Shown: in pieces, positions 1 through 8,543 of the stretch
How positions within the stretch are numbered: position 1 is the first letter of the stretch
Layout of the letters: each line of letters begins with the position of its first letter
Assembly: GCF_002217435.1 (NCBI RefSeq)
Contig: NZ_MUHF01000002.1
Location: 271,451 to 335,450 of the forward strand
DNA from: Flavobacterium reichenbachii
GTDB lineage: Bacteria > Bacteroidota > Bacteroidia > Flavobacteriales > Flavobacteriaceae
Length of the DNA: 64,000 nt
Direction: 5' to 3'
Notes under the pieces: generated by a model
What the model saw: only the letters and a program-made list of their open reading frames with translations
Databases searched by the model: none
Told to the model about the DNA's origin: nothing
Position numbers and translations under genes: made by a program

Positions 1-319
1 CTCCTAAATGTGCGCCTTTATTACCAGCTTCCATAATTCCCGGCCCTCCGCCTGTAATTACGCCATAACCAGCCTTACTAATTTTAAATGCAATTTTTTC
101 AGCCAGTAAATAATATTTATCTTCTGGTTTTGTTCTCGCCGATCCAAAAATAGACACACACGGACCAATTCTTCCCATGCTTTCGTAACCATTTACAAAC
201 TCAGCCATGATTTTAAAAATCGCCCAACTGTCATTGGTCCTGATTTCATTCCACGTTTTTTGTTTCAAACGGTCCTGAATTATTTTATCTTCATCATTAT
301 CAAAATCTTCTAATCTCAT
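1..319 (-). CDS. LOG-family (TIGR00730-like) nucleotide-binding protein, 3' part cut off by window edge
   Basis: Only the first 106 residues lie in the window; the gene runs off the left edge. The ATG is at 317-319. The N-terminus is acidic and polar. From about residue 54 it reads GPCVSIFGSART, a first beta strand and loop of a Rossmann-like fold, and from about residue 90 VITGGGPGIMEAGNKGA, the glycine-rich loop of the LOG / 'lysine decarboxylase-like' family. Characterised LOG proteins are cytokinin riboside 5'-monophosphate phosphoribohydrolases; bacterial members are probably nucleotide 5'-monophosphate nucleosidases. The second family motif, PGGxGTxxE, would lie beyond the edge, so activity cannot be judged. 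The family call is secure; the substrate is not known. Confidence 0.85.
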   Translation of the reverse strand, partial: MRLEDFDNDEDKIIQDRLKQKTWNEIRTNDSWAIFKIMAEFVNGYESMGRIGPCVSIFGSARTKPEDKYYLLAEKIAFKISKAGYGVITGGGPGIMEAGNKGAHLG

Positions 320-391
320 TTTAGGTATCTTAATTATTTATATTTTTATTTCTAGCTGTGTCGTTTTAAATGTAGTCGAAGTAAGGAGCTA

Positions 392-478
392 TTTCCTGCT
401 GTCCACTATATCTTTTGTGGTGTCCCGAGACTTCGGGACCACCACAAAAGGATGCCGTTCCCATCAGGGCTAGGGCAT
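392..478. repeat. Imperfect inverted repeat in a candidate dispersed intergenic element
   Basis: The core at 412-450 folds into a long hairpin. The left arm is CTTTTGTGGTG-TCCCGA and the right arm TCGGGA-CC-ACCACAAAAG, with loop GACT and one bulged base. It is GC-rich compared with its surroundings. The flanks (GGAGCTATTTCC on the left, CATCAGGGCTAGGG on the right) also stand out from local AT-rich DNA and resemble a sequence I recall between Flavobacterium genes, but only one copy lies in this window. Confidence 0.55.
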
Positions 479-667
479 TAGGTTTCAAAATAAACATTTG
501 GTTCAATTGAAATAGCTTTTTTTAAAGTTTGAATTTAAAAAAGGGCGGATGCTAAATTAGCACTTTTTATTATAATTCTTATAAAAACGGAAGTTTATAA
601 TCTAAAAGTAATGTTTAGTTAATAAGGAAATTTTGGATTTTGTTTATAAGTTTTTGATAATCAAAAG

Positions 668-700
668 AAACCTAACAGGTTTTTAAAACCTGTTAGGTTT
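668..700. repeat. Perfect 16-bp-arm palindrome (AAACCTAACAGG type)
   Basis: AAACCTAACAGGTTTT is followed after one T by its exact reverse complement. It lies 28 bases past the stop codon of the GIY-YIG gene (minus strand), so it may act as its terminator. A degenerate relative sits at 25358-25387, which suggests a dispersed repeat family. Confidence 0.7.
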
Positions 701-728
701 AATTATCTTATAAATCGTATAATATGAA

Positions 729-1289
729 TTAATGTGTTTTAAAACTATTCCAATAGGTTTTGAATATACCAGCTAAAGTTACTTCCAAGAAATATAATTC
801 GTAATCATTATCTACTGGCCACAATACAACTTTGTATTTTTTTATTATATCTCTTGCAGGATTCATTTCATCATTTGTTATTGTTGCCCGATCAATATCT
901 CTATTTTCAGTTTTCCATTTTTCTCCAGTTTTTAAATACGCTAAACTACATTGGTTATGATTTTTTCCCCAAGCATGTTGTCTTAATCTTCTAAAAACTG
1001 TTCGGCTTATACCAACATATACAGGAATTATAAAATTATCTTCTTCTTTGCCAAAAACATACAATCCCTTAAAGTCATTTGGATTAGTACAACTTCTAGT
1101 TGCACTATATCCCAATTCGTCAATCTTTTTTTTATTTATGAAAATTTTACCATTGATTGAGTCATATAAATTTGAAACAGTTGGACACTCAGGAGAATTT
1201 AATTTTTCTAAAATACTCTTAGCTATTTTATCTGCAGAACTAAATAAATTATTTAAATTTTCGGGATATGCTTCTTTTTTAAAATTCAT
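729..1289 (-). CDS. Standalone GIY-YIG domain protein
   Basis: This 186-residue protein has the ordered signature of the GIY-YIG nuclease fold. GLY is at 75-77 and YVG at 91-93. A helix FRRLRQH follows at 99-105 with the expected Arg and His. Near the C-terminus are a Glu at 169 (LEVTLAG) and an Asn at 181, which match the conserved metal-binding Glu and the terminal Asn. The N-terminal 70 residues are charged and not recognised. No DNA-binding or other extra domain is seen, so the target is unknown. It is flanked on one side by two palindromic repeats and on the other by uvrA. The gene is read alone, and its role (repair, defence, or selfish element remnant) cannot be told from sequence. The fold call is fairly sure because all five landmark positions are present. 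Confidence 0.75.
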   Translation of the reverse strand: MNFKKEAYPENLNNLFSSADKIAKSILEKLNSPECPTVSNLYDSINGKIFINKKKIDELGYSATRSCTNPNDFKGLYVFGKEEDNFIIPVYVGISRTVFRRLRQHAWGKNHNQCSLAYLKTGEKWKTENRDIDRATITNDEMNPARDIIKKYKVVLWPVDNDYELYFLEVTLAGIFKTYWNSFKTH

Positions 1290-1466
1290 TTGTCACCTAT
1301 TATTGAATTGAAAATCCGAAAACTTTATCCTAATCAAGCATTCTCTCTGGTAAAGTTTTGCTTTTTCAATTCTTTTTAAACGATTTTTTGATGTTTTATC
1401 ATAAATTCTATATTTTTTTTCATAGATAGAATTTTAGTGTTTTAAACTTTGAAAAAGATCTCTTCT

Positions 1467-4298
1467 TTACCCTAATTCTTTTTTCAAAAACTTGGCCGTA
1501 TAACTTTTTTTATTTTTCGCTACTTCCTCCGGAGTTCCTTTGGCGATTAATTGTCCACCGCCTTTTCCGCCTTCCGGGCCAATATCGATAATATAATCTG
1601 CAAGTTTTATTACATCCATATTGTGTTCGATAACCAGAATTGTATTTCCTTTATCAACCAGTTTGTTGATAACATCCATCAAAACGCGAATGTCTTCAAA
1701 GTGAAGTCCAGTTGTTGGTTCGTCCAGGATATAAAATGTATTTCCCGTATCTTTTTTAGACAATTCTCCAGCTAGTTTTATACGCTGCGCTTCTCCGCCA
1801 GATAGTGTTGTACTTTGCTGACCAAGCGTAATATACCCTAAACCAACATCCTGAATTGTTTTTACCTTTCTATAGATCTTTGGAATCATTTCAAAAAACG
1901 GAACCGCTTCATCAACCGTCATATTCAATACATCCGAAATTGATTTTCCTTTATATCGAATTTCCAGCGTTTCTCTGTTAAAACGTTTCCCCTGACAAGT
2001 TTCACATTCCACATAAACGTCCGGTAAAAAGTTCATTTCTATGGTTCGAACTCCAGAACCTTCGCAGGTTTCGCAGCGTCCGCCTTTTACGTTAAAACTA
2101 AAACGTCCGGCTTTGTAACCACGAATCATACTTTCAGAAGTCATGGTAAACAAGTTTCTGATTTCGGTAAAAACCTCCGTATAAGTCGCCGGATTCGAGC
2201 GCGGCGTTCTCCCAATCGGACTTTGGTCAATATCAATTACTTTGTCAATATGTTCCAGACCTTCAATCTTTTTGTAAGGTTGTGGTTTTTTTACGCCGTT
2301 AAAATAATACGCATTCAAAATAGGGTAGAGCGTCTCATTAATCAAAGTCGATTTCCCACTTCCTGAAACTCCTGTAACACAAATTAATTGTCCTAAAGGC
2401 AATTCGATCGAAACATTTTTTAGGTTATTTCCAGTTGCTCCGGACAGTTTTAAAAACTTTCCGTTTCCTTTTCTGCGTTCTTTCGGAATCTCCAGTTTCA
2501 TTGTACCGTTCAAATATTGAGCAGTAATCGTATTCGATTTTAAAGTTTCAGCCGGAGTTCCAATGCTGATAATTTCTCCACCGTATTTTCCAGCTTTTGG
2601 TCCAATATCAATTACGTAATCTGCCGTTTCGATCATATCTTTATCGTGTTCAACCACAATAACCGAGTTCCCTATGTCGCGTAACTGTTCCAGAGATTTG
2701 ATTAGTTTTTCATTATCTCTTTGATGCAAACCAATACTTGGCTCATCCAAAATATATAAAACCCCAACTAATTGAGAACCAATTTGGGTTGCCAGACGAA
2801 TACGCTGTGCCTCACCTCCGGAAAGTGATTTTGAACTTCGGCTTAAAGCCAAATAATTCAAACCAACATTCATCAAAAAGTTCAAACGGTCTTTAATTTC
2901 TTTAACTACTTCAGAAGCAATCAAAAGTTGTTTGTCTGATAAATGACTGTTTAAATCTGCAAACCATGCTGTTAAGTCTGAAATATCCATATCACATAAT
3001 TCTGTGATATTTTTTCCATTTACCCTAAAAAACTGCGATTCTTTTTTCAAACGTGAGCCATCACAAACTGGACAATTTACTTCGTCCATGAAATCTTTTG
3101 CCCAGCGTTTTATTGTTGTAGAAGCACTTTCGTCATATTGATTTTTGATGAAATGCGAGATTCCTTCAAAATCTATTTTATAATCGCGCGTAACGCCTAA
3201 ATCTTTTGAATTTACTGTGAATTTATCCTTTCCGCCATGCAAAATCATGTTCATGGCTTCTTCGGGAATTTTTTCAATAGAGTCTGTTATTTTAAATCCG
3301 AATTTTTCTCCAATAACTTCTAATTGCTTAAAAATCCACGACGATTTATACTCGCCAAGCGGAGCAAAACCACCAGCTTTAATCGATAACTTCGGATTCG
3401 GAATAATCTTTTTAACATTGATTTCGTGTACTGTTCCTAAACCGTTGCAATGCGGACAAGCCCCTTTTGGAGAGTTGAACGAAAATAAATTCGGTTCTGG
3501 ATTTTGGTATGAAATTCCAGTTGTCGGACACATCAAATTTCTACTGAAATAACGCACTTCGTTTGAGTCCTGATCTAAAATCATCAAAACATTTTCTCCG
3601 TGATGCATTGCGGTATTAATACTTTCCGCCAATCTTTTTTGATTGTCTTCCGTATCTTCAATCAGCATTCGGTCAACCACAATTTCAATATCATGAGTTT
3701 TATAACGATCCAATTTCATTCCCGAAACTAAATCCTGAACTTCACCATTGACACGAACTTTTAGAAATCCTTGTTTGGTAATTTGTTGAAATAATTCCGC
3801 ATAATGACCTTTTCTGGCTCTAATAATCGGAGCGAGAATGTTTATTCGTTTTCCATTAAAATCCTCCATGATCAAATCTTTAATTTGATCATCAGAATAA
3901 GAAACCATTTTTTCGCCAGTGTTGTAACTGTAAGCGTCTGCGCCACGAGCATATAAAAGACGAAGGAAGTCATATATTTCCGTAATTGTCCCAACTGTAG
4001 AACGCGGACTTTTACTGGTTGTTTTTTGTTCAATAGCGATTACTGGCGAAAGTCCGTCAATTTTATCCACATCCGGACGCTCCAATCCGCCTAGAAACTG
4101 TCTTGCATACGCCGAAAACGTTTCAACATAGCGGCGCTGTCCTTCGGCATAAATGGTATCAAACGCTAATGATGATTTTCCCGAGCCAGAAAGTCCTGTT
4201 ATTACAACAAGTTTTTCACGCGGAATAGAAATATCGATATTTTTTAGATTATGAACTCTTGCACCAAGAACTTCAATAGTATTGTCTTTATCTAGCAT
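1467..4298 (-). CDS. uvrA: Excinuclease ABC subunit A (UvrA)
   Basis: UvrA is the damage-recognition ATPase of nucleotide excision repair and works with UvrB in the cytoplasm. The protein is 943 residues from the ATG at 4296-4298; a TTG four codons upstream is also in frame, but the ATG gives the usual N-terminus. Two ABC modules are visible. The first has Walker [10 protein letters not shown] at 35-43, a CPTTG/CPHCNG zinc-binding stretch and signature [12 protein letters not shown]. The second has Walker [10 protein letters not shown], the CETCEGSG...CETCQGKR zinc finger and signature [12 protein letters not shown], followed by a DEPTTGLH Walker B. Length and motif order are normal. It stands alone next to fic on the same strand, with a terminator of fic between them. 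Confidence 0.98.
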   Translation of the reverse strand: MLDKDNTIEVLGARVHNLKNIDISIPREKLVVITGLSGSGKSSLAFDTIYAEGQRRYVETFSAYARQFLGGLERPDVDKIDGLSPVIAIEQKTTSKSPRSTVGTITEIYDFLRLLYARGADAYSYNTGEKMVSYSDDQIKDLIMEDFNGKRINILAPIIRARKGHYAELFQQITKQGFLKVRVNGEVQDLVSGMKLDRYKTHDIEIVVDRMLIEDTEDNQKRLAESINTAMHHGENVLMILDQDSNEVRYFSRNLMCPTTGISYQNPEPNLFSFNSPKGACPHCNGLGTVHEINVKKIIPNPKLSIKAGGFAPLGEYKSSWIFKQLEVIGEKFGFKITDSIEKIPEEAMNMILHGGKDKFTVNSKDLGVTRDYKIDFEGISHFIKNQYDESASTTIKRWAKDFMDEVNCPVCDGSRLKKESQFFRVNGKNITELCDMDISDLTAWFADLNSHLSDKQLLIASEVVKEIKDRLNFLMNVGLNYLALSRSSKSLSGGEAQRIRLATQIGSQLVGVLYILDEPSIGLHQRDNEKLIKSLEQLRDIGNSVIVVEHDKDMIETADYVIDIGPKAGKYGGEIISIGTPAETLKSNTITAQYLNGTMKLEIPKERRKGNGKFLKLSGATGNNLKNVSIELPLGQLICVTGVSGSGKSTLINETLYPILNAYYFNGVKKPQPYKKIEGLEHIDKVIDIDQSPIGRTPRSNPATYTEVFTEIRNLFTMTSESMIRGYKAGRFSFNVKGGRCETCEGSGVRTIEMNFLPDVYVECETCQGKRFNRETLEIRYKGKSISDVLNMTVDEAVPFFEMIPKIYRKVKTIQDVGLGYITLGQQSTTLSGGEAQRIKLAGELSKKDTGNTFYILDEPTTGLHFEDIRVLMDVINKLVDKGNTILVIEHNMDVIKLADYIIDIGPEGGKGGGQLIAKGTPEEVAKNKKSYTAKFLKKELG

Positions 4299-4374
4299 AA
4301 ATTTGAGCAAAACGCAAAGTTACCACTTTGATTTATTCTTTTTGTGCTCAATAGCAAAACTTTATGTTACAATT

Positions 4375-4408
4375 AATAACAAAAAACGCCAGTATGAACT
4401 AGCGTTTT
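4375..4408 (-). terminator. Terminator of the fic gene, overlapping its last codons
   Basis: On the minus strand AAAACGCTAG pairs with CTGGCGTTTT around a short loop and is followed by a T-rich run. The left arm includes the fic stop codon at 4399-4401. Confidence 0.65.
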
Positions 4409-5352
4409 CTTTTTCGGGTTGCCATATATTCTTCAATAGCTTCCTTTGTGGTATACCAATTTCGGCCTTCTTTATAAGCGTCAATTTTTCCTGTTCTGGC
4501 TAGTAAACTAACATATTCCTGGCCGTAAGGAGTATCGGGTTCGCTCACAATATCTATAATTGGCTGGTAATCATAAGTACTGCCTGGCATCGAGCTTAAA
4601 TAAATGTTTAAAGTTCGCTCCAAAGCCTGACACATCAAAAGTGTTAGCTTTTGATAATTTCCATTGTTAGCCTGATTGAGTGCTTCGTAATATTTTTTTC
4701 GATCATTTTTGAGAATAATTGCCGGCGGAAAACCACAACGCATTAGAAGCAAATTCATGCTCAGGCGAACGGTACGGCCATTTCCATCAAAAAAAGGATG
4801 AATCCAAACTAGTTTATGGTGGTAAATAGTTGCCAGTTCAATATCGTTTAAACCCAGCGGATTTGTATTGATAAAATCAATCAGTTCATCTAAATAATCT
4901 GAAACTTTATTCGCATTTGGAGGCATGAAATTAGCGCCGGAAATTCGAACACCGCCATTTCGTAATCGTCCTGCAAAATCATCTTCGATAGAACGCAAAA
5001 CTAATCCGTGGAGTGACAGTATATCAATACTTCTCATTTTATAATTATCATCAACGATTGAATATAAATAATCAATTGCTTTATCGTGATTGTGGGTTTC
5101 AAAATGTTCTCTTAAAGATTTCCCTTTAATCGTTATTCCTTCTTGTATAACCATTTGTGTCTCCCGCAAACTCATCGTATTTCCTTCAATACTATTAGAA
5201 TTGTAGGTCCATTCCAGAGATAAGCTTTCGCGGATTTTATGCAAGGCAATGTTTGGCAGTGGTCTGCTGTTTTGCAAATCAAGCCTTTTTTGGTACAATC
5301 TATCAAATGTTGATTGAAATTCTTCTCTGTATGTTAAGTCTATATTCCACAT
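4399..5352 (-). CDS. Fic family protein (AMPylase-type, class II with N-terminal inhibitory motif)
   Basis: Fic enzymes transfer AMP, or another nucleotide moiety, to a target protein hydroxyl. The 317-residue protein carries the full catalytic loop HPFFDGNGRT at 185-194 (HPFxxGNGR). An N-terminal inhibitory motif SNSIEG at 52-57 fits [ST]xxxE[GN], so it should be an auto-inhibited class II Fic. The last ~60 residues (TPYGQEYVSLLARTGKI... NWYTTKEAIEEYM) look like a small winged-helix or excisionase-like DNA-binding domain, as found in other Fic proteins of this size. The start codon is only 8 bases from a TACTTTTG -7 element, and a perfect inverted repeat lies just upstream, which suggests autoregulation. 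No separate antitoxin gene is adjacent. The target protein is unknown. Confidence 0.93.
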   Translation of the reverse strand: MWNIDLTYREEFQSTFDRLYQKRLDLQNSRPLPNIALHKIRESLSLEWTYNSNSIEGNTMSLRETQMVIQEGITIKGKSLREHFETHNHDKAIDYLYSIVDDNYKMRSIDILSLHGLVLRSIEDDFAGRLRNGGVRISGANFMPPNANKVSDYLDELIDFINTNPLGLNDIELATIYHHKLVWIHPFFDGNGRTVRLSMNLLLMRCGFPPAIILKNDRKKYYEALNQANNGNYQKLTLLMCQALERTLNIYLSSMPGSTYDYQPIIDIVSEPDTPYGQEYVSLLARTGKIDAYKEGRNWYTTKEAIEEYMATRKRKR

Positions 5353-5359
5353 ATTCCTA

Positions 5360-5367
5360 CAAAAGTA
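5360..5367 (-). promoter_or_regulatory. -7 promoter element of fic
   Basis: On the minus strand this reads TACTTTTG, a full match to the Bacteroidota -7 box TAnnTTTG. It is 7 bases from the ATG, so the transcript would have almost no leader. Confidence 0.5.
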
Positions 5368-5370
5368 CTT

Positions 5371-5414
5371 CTTAATATCGGATAATAAAAATTTTTAACT
5401 TATCCGATATTAAG
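5371..5414. promoter_or_regulatory. Perfect 15-bp inverted repeat, candidate operator of fic
   Basis: CTTAATATCGGATAA at 5371-5385 is repeated as its exact reverse complement at 5400-5414, with 14 bases between. Each arm also contains the near-palindrome TATCSGATA. The repeat lies directly upstream of the fic -7 box, where the -33 region should be, and starts 1 base after the stop codon of the CLC gene. There is no T run, so it looks more like a protein-binding site than a terminator. Confidence 0.6.
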
Positions 5415-5415
5415 C

Positions 5416-7200
5416 TTATTCAATTGTCATAGAACGAAGTTTGGTTCTGTAGGCTTCTAGAGCAATAGATTTAGAAATAAAACCGTAGTATTTGTCGTGT
5501 CGTAAAACGGGAAGAAATGCAGATTTTGAACTTTCGAATTTGCTCATTACAATTTCCATACTGTCGTTAGATAATATAGTAGCCGGAGGTATTTTCATGA
5601 CATCCTTTATCTGTGTGTATTTTACTCTGTAAGCATTAAATATTATTTCGCGGATATCATTAAAATGAACAATTCCCACCAAATCTTTTTCATTATTTAC
5701 AACAGCAAAAACCACTTGATTTGAATGCGAAATTAAATCGACAAGTTTGCTTAAATTTTCATCCGGATGAACGGTTAAATAATCGCACTGAATAATGGTA
5801 TCAATATCTAAAGTTGATAAAATATTAGAATCTTTATTACTCGTAAAAGCGTGTCCTTTTTTAGCAAGACCTTTTACATCAAGTGAATATTTTTCGAATT
5901 TTTTAGAAATTGCAAAACTTATTGAAGAAACAATCATAAGCGGAATCATCAATCCGTAACCTCCTGTAATTTCCGCAATTAAGAATATTGCAGTAAGCGG
6001 GGCATGAAATAATCCGCTGAGAATTCCCGCCATTCCAACCATAGTAAAATTGCCAATAGGTAATTTTGATAAACCAGTCATACTGACGAATTTTGAGAAA
6101 AAATAACCCAGATAAGAACCTAAAAATAGAGAAGGAGCAAAGTTTCCTCCATTTCCTCCGCTTCCTATCGTAAGACCCGAGGCAAATACTTTTACCATCA
6201 TTGCTGCTCCTACAAACAGCAGCAATACCCAGTTATTATTTCTAAAATCTGCAAATAGTGTGTTGTCAAGTAATTTTCCAGGATCAGTTTCAGAAAGTGT
6301 TTTAATGCTTTCATAACCTTCGCCAAACAAGGTCGGAAATATAAAAATCAAAATGGCTAACAAAGATGAACCTAGTAAAGCTTTTTTGTAAGGTCCGATT
6401 TCGAGTTTAGAAAAATAATGTTCAACTCTCTGAAAATTTCTAGAATAATAAATTGCGACAAGTCCTGTAAGAACACCTAAAATGACATAAAAAGGAATAT
6501 TACGGTAGTTAAAATCTTCTTGCGTTTTAAAACTCAATAGAATAGTTTCGTCTAACACAATGGCAGAAACCAAAGCACCTGTTGCTGCAGAAATCATGAT
6601 AGGAGTGAAGGCAGAAATACTAACATCTACCAACAAAACCTCAATCGCAAAAAGAACGCCTGCTATCGGAGCATTAAATGCTGCTGCGATTCCTGCTGCT
6701 ACACCGCAGCCAATCATGAGGGTCCGGTCTTTATATGATAATTTGTAATTCTGAGCAAAATTAGAACCAAATGCAGCACCTGTAATTACGATGGGGCTTT
6801 CTAAACCTGCAGAACCTCCTAAACCAACTGTTAATGAGCTGGTAATGATCTGCGCATACATTTGCTTTTTCGGAATTATACTTGCTTTTTTAGCAACTGC
6901 ATAAAGTATCTGTGAGGTTCCCTTTTGGATACTTCCGTTTAATACTTTTTTCACCACCAAAACCGTTAGAACAATACCAATAATAGGCAGAATACTGTTA
7001 ATAAAACTTAGTTTTAAAATTCCGTTAATATAAGTAGCAAAAGAGAAAACGCTATGGGCAAAAGTTTTTAGAACGATTACGGCAAATGCGCATGAAATAC
7101 CGATTAAAACACTTGATAAAAAAATAAATTGCTTTGGCGTCATTAATGATTTAGCCAAAGCAATAATGCTTTCTAGTCTTCTGAAATATTTTTTTAGCAT
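5416..7200 (-). CDS. CLC-family chloride channel/transporter with C-terminal CBS pair
   Basis: CLC proteins move chloride across the inner membrane, in bacteria usually in exchange for protons. The 594-residue protein has about ten hydrophobic segments in residues 25-430. The signature GSAGLESP at 129-136 holds the gating glutamate (E134). Around residue 350, GSGGNGGNFAPSLF matches the GxFxP filter motif. The first filter motif (GSGIP) is altered to KGTSQI. Residues ~450-590 form two CBS domains, which bind adenine nucleotides in relatives. The ATG at 7198-7200 has a TAAATTTG -7 element 24 bases upstream. It is co-directional with fic 63 bases downstream. Confidence 0.93.
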   Translation of the reverse strand: MLKKYFRRLESIIALAKSLMTPKQFIFLSSVLIGISCAFAVIVLKTFAHSVFSFATYINGILKLSFINSILPIIGIVLTVLVVKKVLNGSIQKGTSQILYAVAKKASIIPKKQMYAQIITSSLTVGLGGSAGLESPIVITGAAFGSNFAQNYKLSYKDRTLMIGCGVAAGIAAAFNAPIAGVLFAIEVLLVDVSISAFTPIMISAATGALVSAIVLDETILLSFKTQEDFNYRNIPFYVILGVLTGLVAIYYSRNFQRVEHYFSKLEIGPYKKALLGSSLLAILIFIFPTLFGEGYESIKTLSETDPGKLLDNTLFADFRNNNWVLLLFVGAAMMVKVFASGLTIGSGGNGGNFAPSLFLGSYLGYFFSKFVSMTGLSKLPIGNFTMVGMAGILSGLFHAPLTAIFLIAEITGGYGLMIPLMIVSSISFAISKKFEKYSLDVKGLAKKGHAFTSNKDSNILSTLDIDTIIQCDYLTVHPDENLSKLVDLISHSNQVVFAVVNNEKDLVGIVHFNDIREIIFNAYRVKYTQIKDVMKIPPATILSNDSMEIVMSKFESSKSAFLPVLRHDKYYGFISKSIALEAYRTKLRSMTIE

Positions 7201-7224
7201 TCTGTTTTAAAAAATTATGGATTG

Positions 7225-7232
7225 CAAATTTA
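7225..7232 (-). promoter_or_regulatory. -7 promoter element of the CLC gene
   Basis: Minus-strand TAAATTTG matches TAnnTTTG exactly. No clear TTTG -33 box is seen at the usual spacing. Confidence 0.45.
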
Positions 7233-7279
7233 GCCTTTTATTCCATAAAGTTAAGCTAATAATAGTTCTTATAAAAAAA

Positions 7280-8431
7280 TTAGTCGACTAAAGACGCTGC
7301 GTGCTTGGCGACAATTCCAAAATTGTATCCTTGAGCGACATCAAATCCGGCATAATTAACAGCGATAAGCTGACCACATTCATTAAATACAGGAGATCCG
7401 CTTGCTCCATGAGTAGAAGTAACGTTATATTGAATGCTTACGCCATCAGATTCTTTATTTATCTGACCTTCATACACTTGAACTTTTATACCGCTTCGTG
7501 TATTGGCAAGCGTCATTCCCATTGGGTAACCTATCAAAATAGCATTTGTTCCCGGCTTAATTTTAGAATCATCCGTTATGGCAGTATCTAAATCAACAAT
7601 ATTACGTACAGATCCCGGTAATGTTTCGCTTACTAGTTGTAATACAGCTACATCAACTTCACTTCCGTCAGCAATTTTATAGACTTTACATTTAAGCCAA
7701 TCTTCTTTAGAACCATGAAGTGCAACGCTTATTTCAACCGATTTTGAAGTTATTGTAATATCATCTGTACTTACATATTTTATTTCTTTTGCCGGAGCAG
7801 CTTCAACTGTAGTGCTTTCTGCAGCTTCAGTATTATCGTTTGCAGCTACAACGGTCGCAGAAGAATCTACAGCACTCGCCGCAGCTTGAGCCGTTTCTTC
7901 ATATTCACCATCACCTTCTCCTTCACCTTCTTCAGCATAATAATTGTCCCAGTTTTTTTCAAGAAAAGTTTTGTAATCACGTTCATTTATAGAATCAGGT
8001 AAAATACCAGCAATATGTTCTTTTAAATAATCAAAAGAAGAAGGAACGTTTTTGTCTTCACCGTACAGCCAAGGTTCGGCAACATGATGATTGGTTACTA
8101 TTTTTGCATCTTCAGAAACGAAAAATCCTGTTCCTGATATTGTTTTTTCTTCCAGATTGCTGTCATCAACTTCTAATTGAAAAGGTTTAGATCCTTTTAT
8201 AGAAATTTCGACAGTATAAGTATGTTTTACTAAAACTACAGCATCTTTATATTTCTCGTAGATTTCGGTTTGTCCATTTAGACATATTGCTTCCTTTTTA
8301 TTATACTTGGCCCAAATTTTAGGAATAAAAATAAATCCAAGTACTCCAACAATAGCTATTGCAACTCCGATTTTTATATTTCTTGACTTTTTATTTGGTT
8401 GTTTTTCTTCTGAAAAAGATTCTTCCGACAT
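7280..8431 (-). CDS. Membrane-anchored trypsin-like serine protease
   Basis: The 383-residue protein starts with a charged cytoplasmic tail of about 18 residues and one membrane helix (about 20-40), so the rest should be periplasmic. The catalytic triad of a chymotrypsin-fold protease is visible: His116 in TNHHVA, Asp260 in VDVAVLQL and Ser344 in GASGSPVF. A long insert at about 125-220 separates His from Asp. Its middle (165-215) is low-complexity, first Glu/Gly then Ala/Ser/Thr rich. There is no PDZ domain, unlike HtrA/DegP. Substrate and role are unknown. A TAAATTTG -7 box lies 22 bases upstream of the ATG. Confidence 0.85.
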   Translation of the reverse strand: MSEESFSEEKQPNKKSRNIKIGVAIAIVGVLGFIFIPKIWAKYNKKEAICLNGQTEIYEKYKDAVVLVKHTYTVEISIKGSKPFQLEVDDSNLEEKTISGTGFFVSEDAKIVTNHHVAEPWLYGEDKNVPSSFDYLKEHIAGILPDSINERDYKTFLEKNWDNYYAEEGEGEGDGEYEETAQAAASAVDSSATVVAANDNTEAAESTTVEAAPAKEIKYVSTDDITITSKSVEISVALHGSKEDWLKCKVYKIADGSEVDVAVLQLVSETLPGSVRNIVDLDTAITDDSKIKPGTNAILIGYPMGMTLANTRSGIKVQVYEGQINKESDGVSIQYNVTSTHGASGSPVFNECGQLIAVNYAGFDVAQGYNFGIVAKHAASLVD

Positions 8432-8453
8432 ATAGTTTTTTTTAGTTTCGGGG

Positions 8454-8461
8454 CAAATTTA
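8454..8461 (-). promoter_or_regulatory. -7 promoter element of the serine protease gene
   Basis: Minus-strand TAAATTTG, an exact match to TAnnTTTG, 22 bases before the ATG at 8431. Confidence 0.45.
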
Positions 8462-8543
8462 GTAAAAAAAATACTCCATTTATTTAAAAAAAAATATGTT
8501 AAAATTATATTTTGTAAGTAGTTTTTAGTCAGGTTATTAAGTG

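Larger units (their letters stand above)
320..728. other. Gene-free stretch holding two palindromic repeats
   Basis: No open frame with coding character is visible between the LOG gene and the GIY-YIG gene. The stretch holds a long inverted repeat at 412-450 inside a possible larger element, and a perfect 33-base palindrome at 668-700. The rest is AT-rich sequence that I cannot assign. Confidence 0.6.

Noticed and set aside
1048..1311. Open frame of 87 codons on the plus strand with a hydrophobic start
   Set aside because: Antisense to the GIY-YIG gene, which has a clear family signature.
3217..3552. Open frame of 111 codons on the plus strand
   Set aside because: Antisense to uvrA within its conserved zinc-finger region; composition mirrors the opposite strand.
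4399..5352. Toxin-antitoxin pair with Fic as toxin
   Set aside because: No small antitoxin gene is adjacent and the inhibitory motif is within the Fic protein itself, so a two-gene system is not supported.
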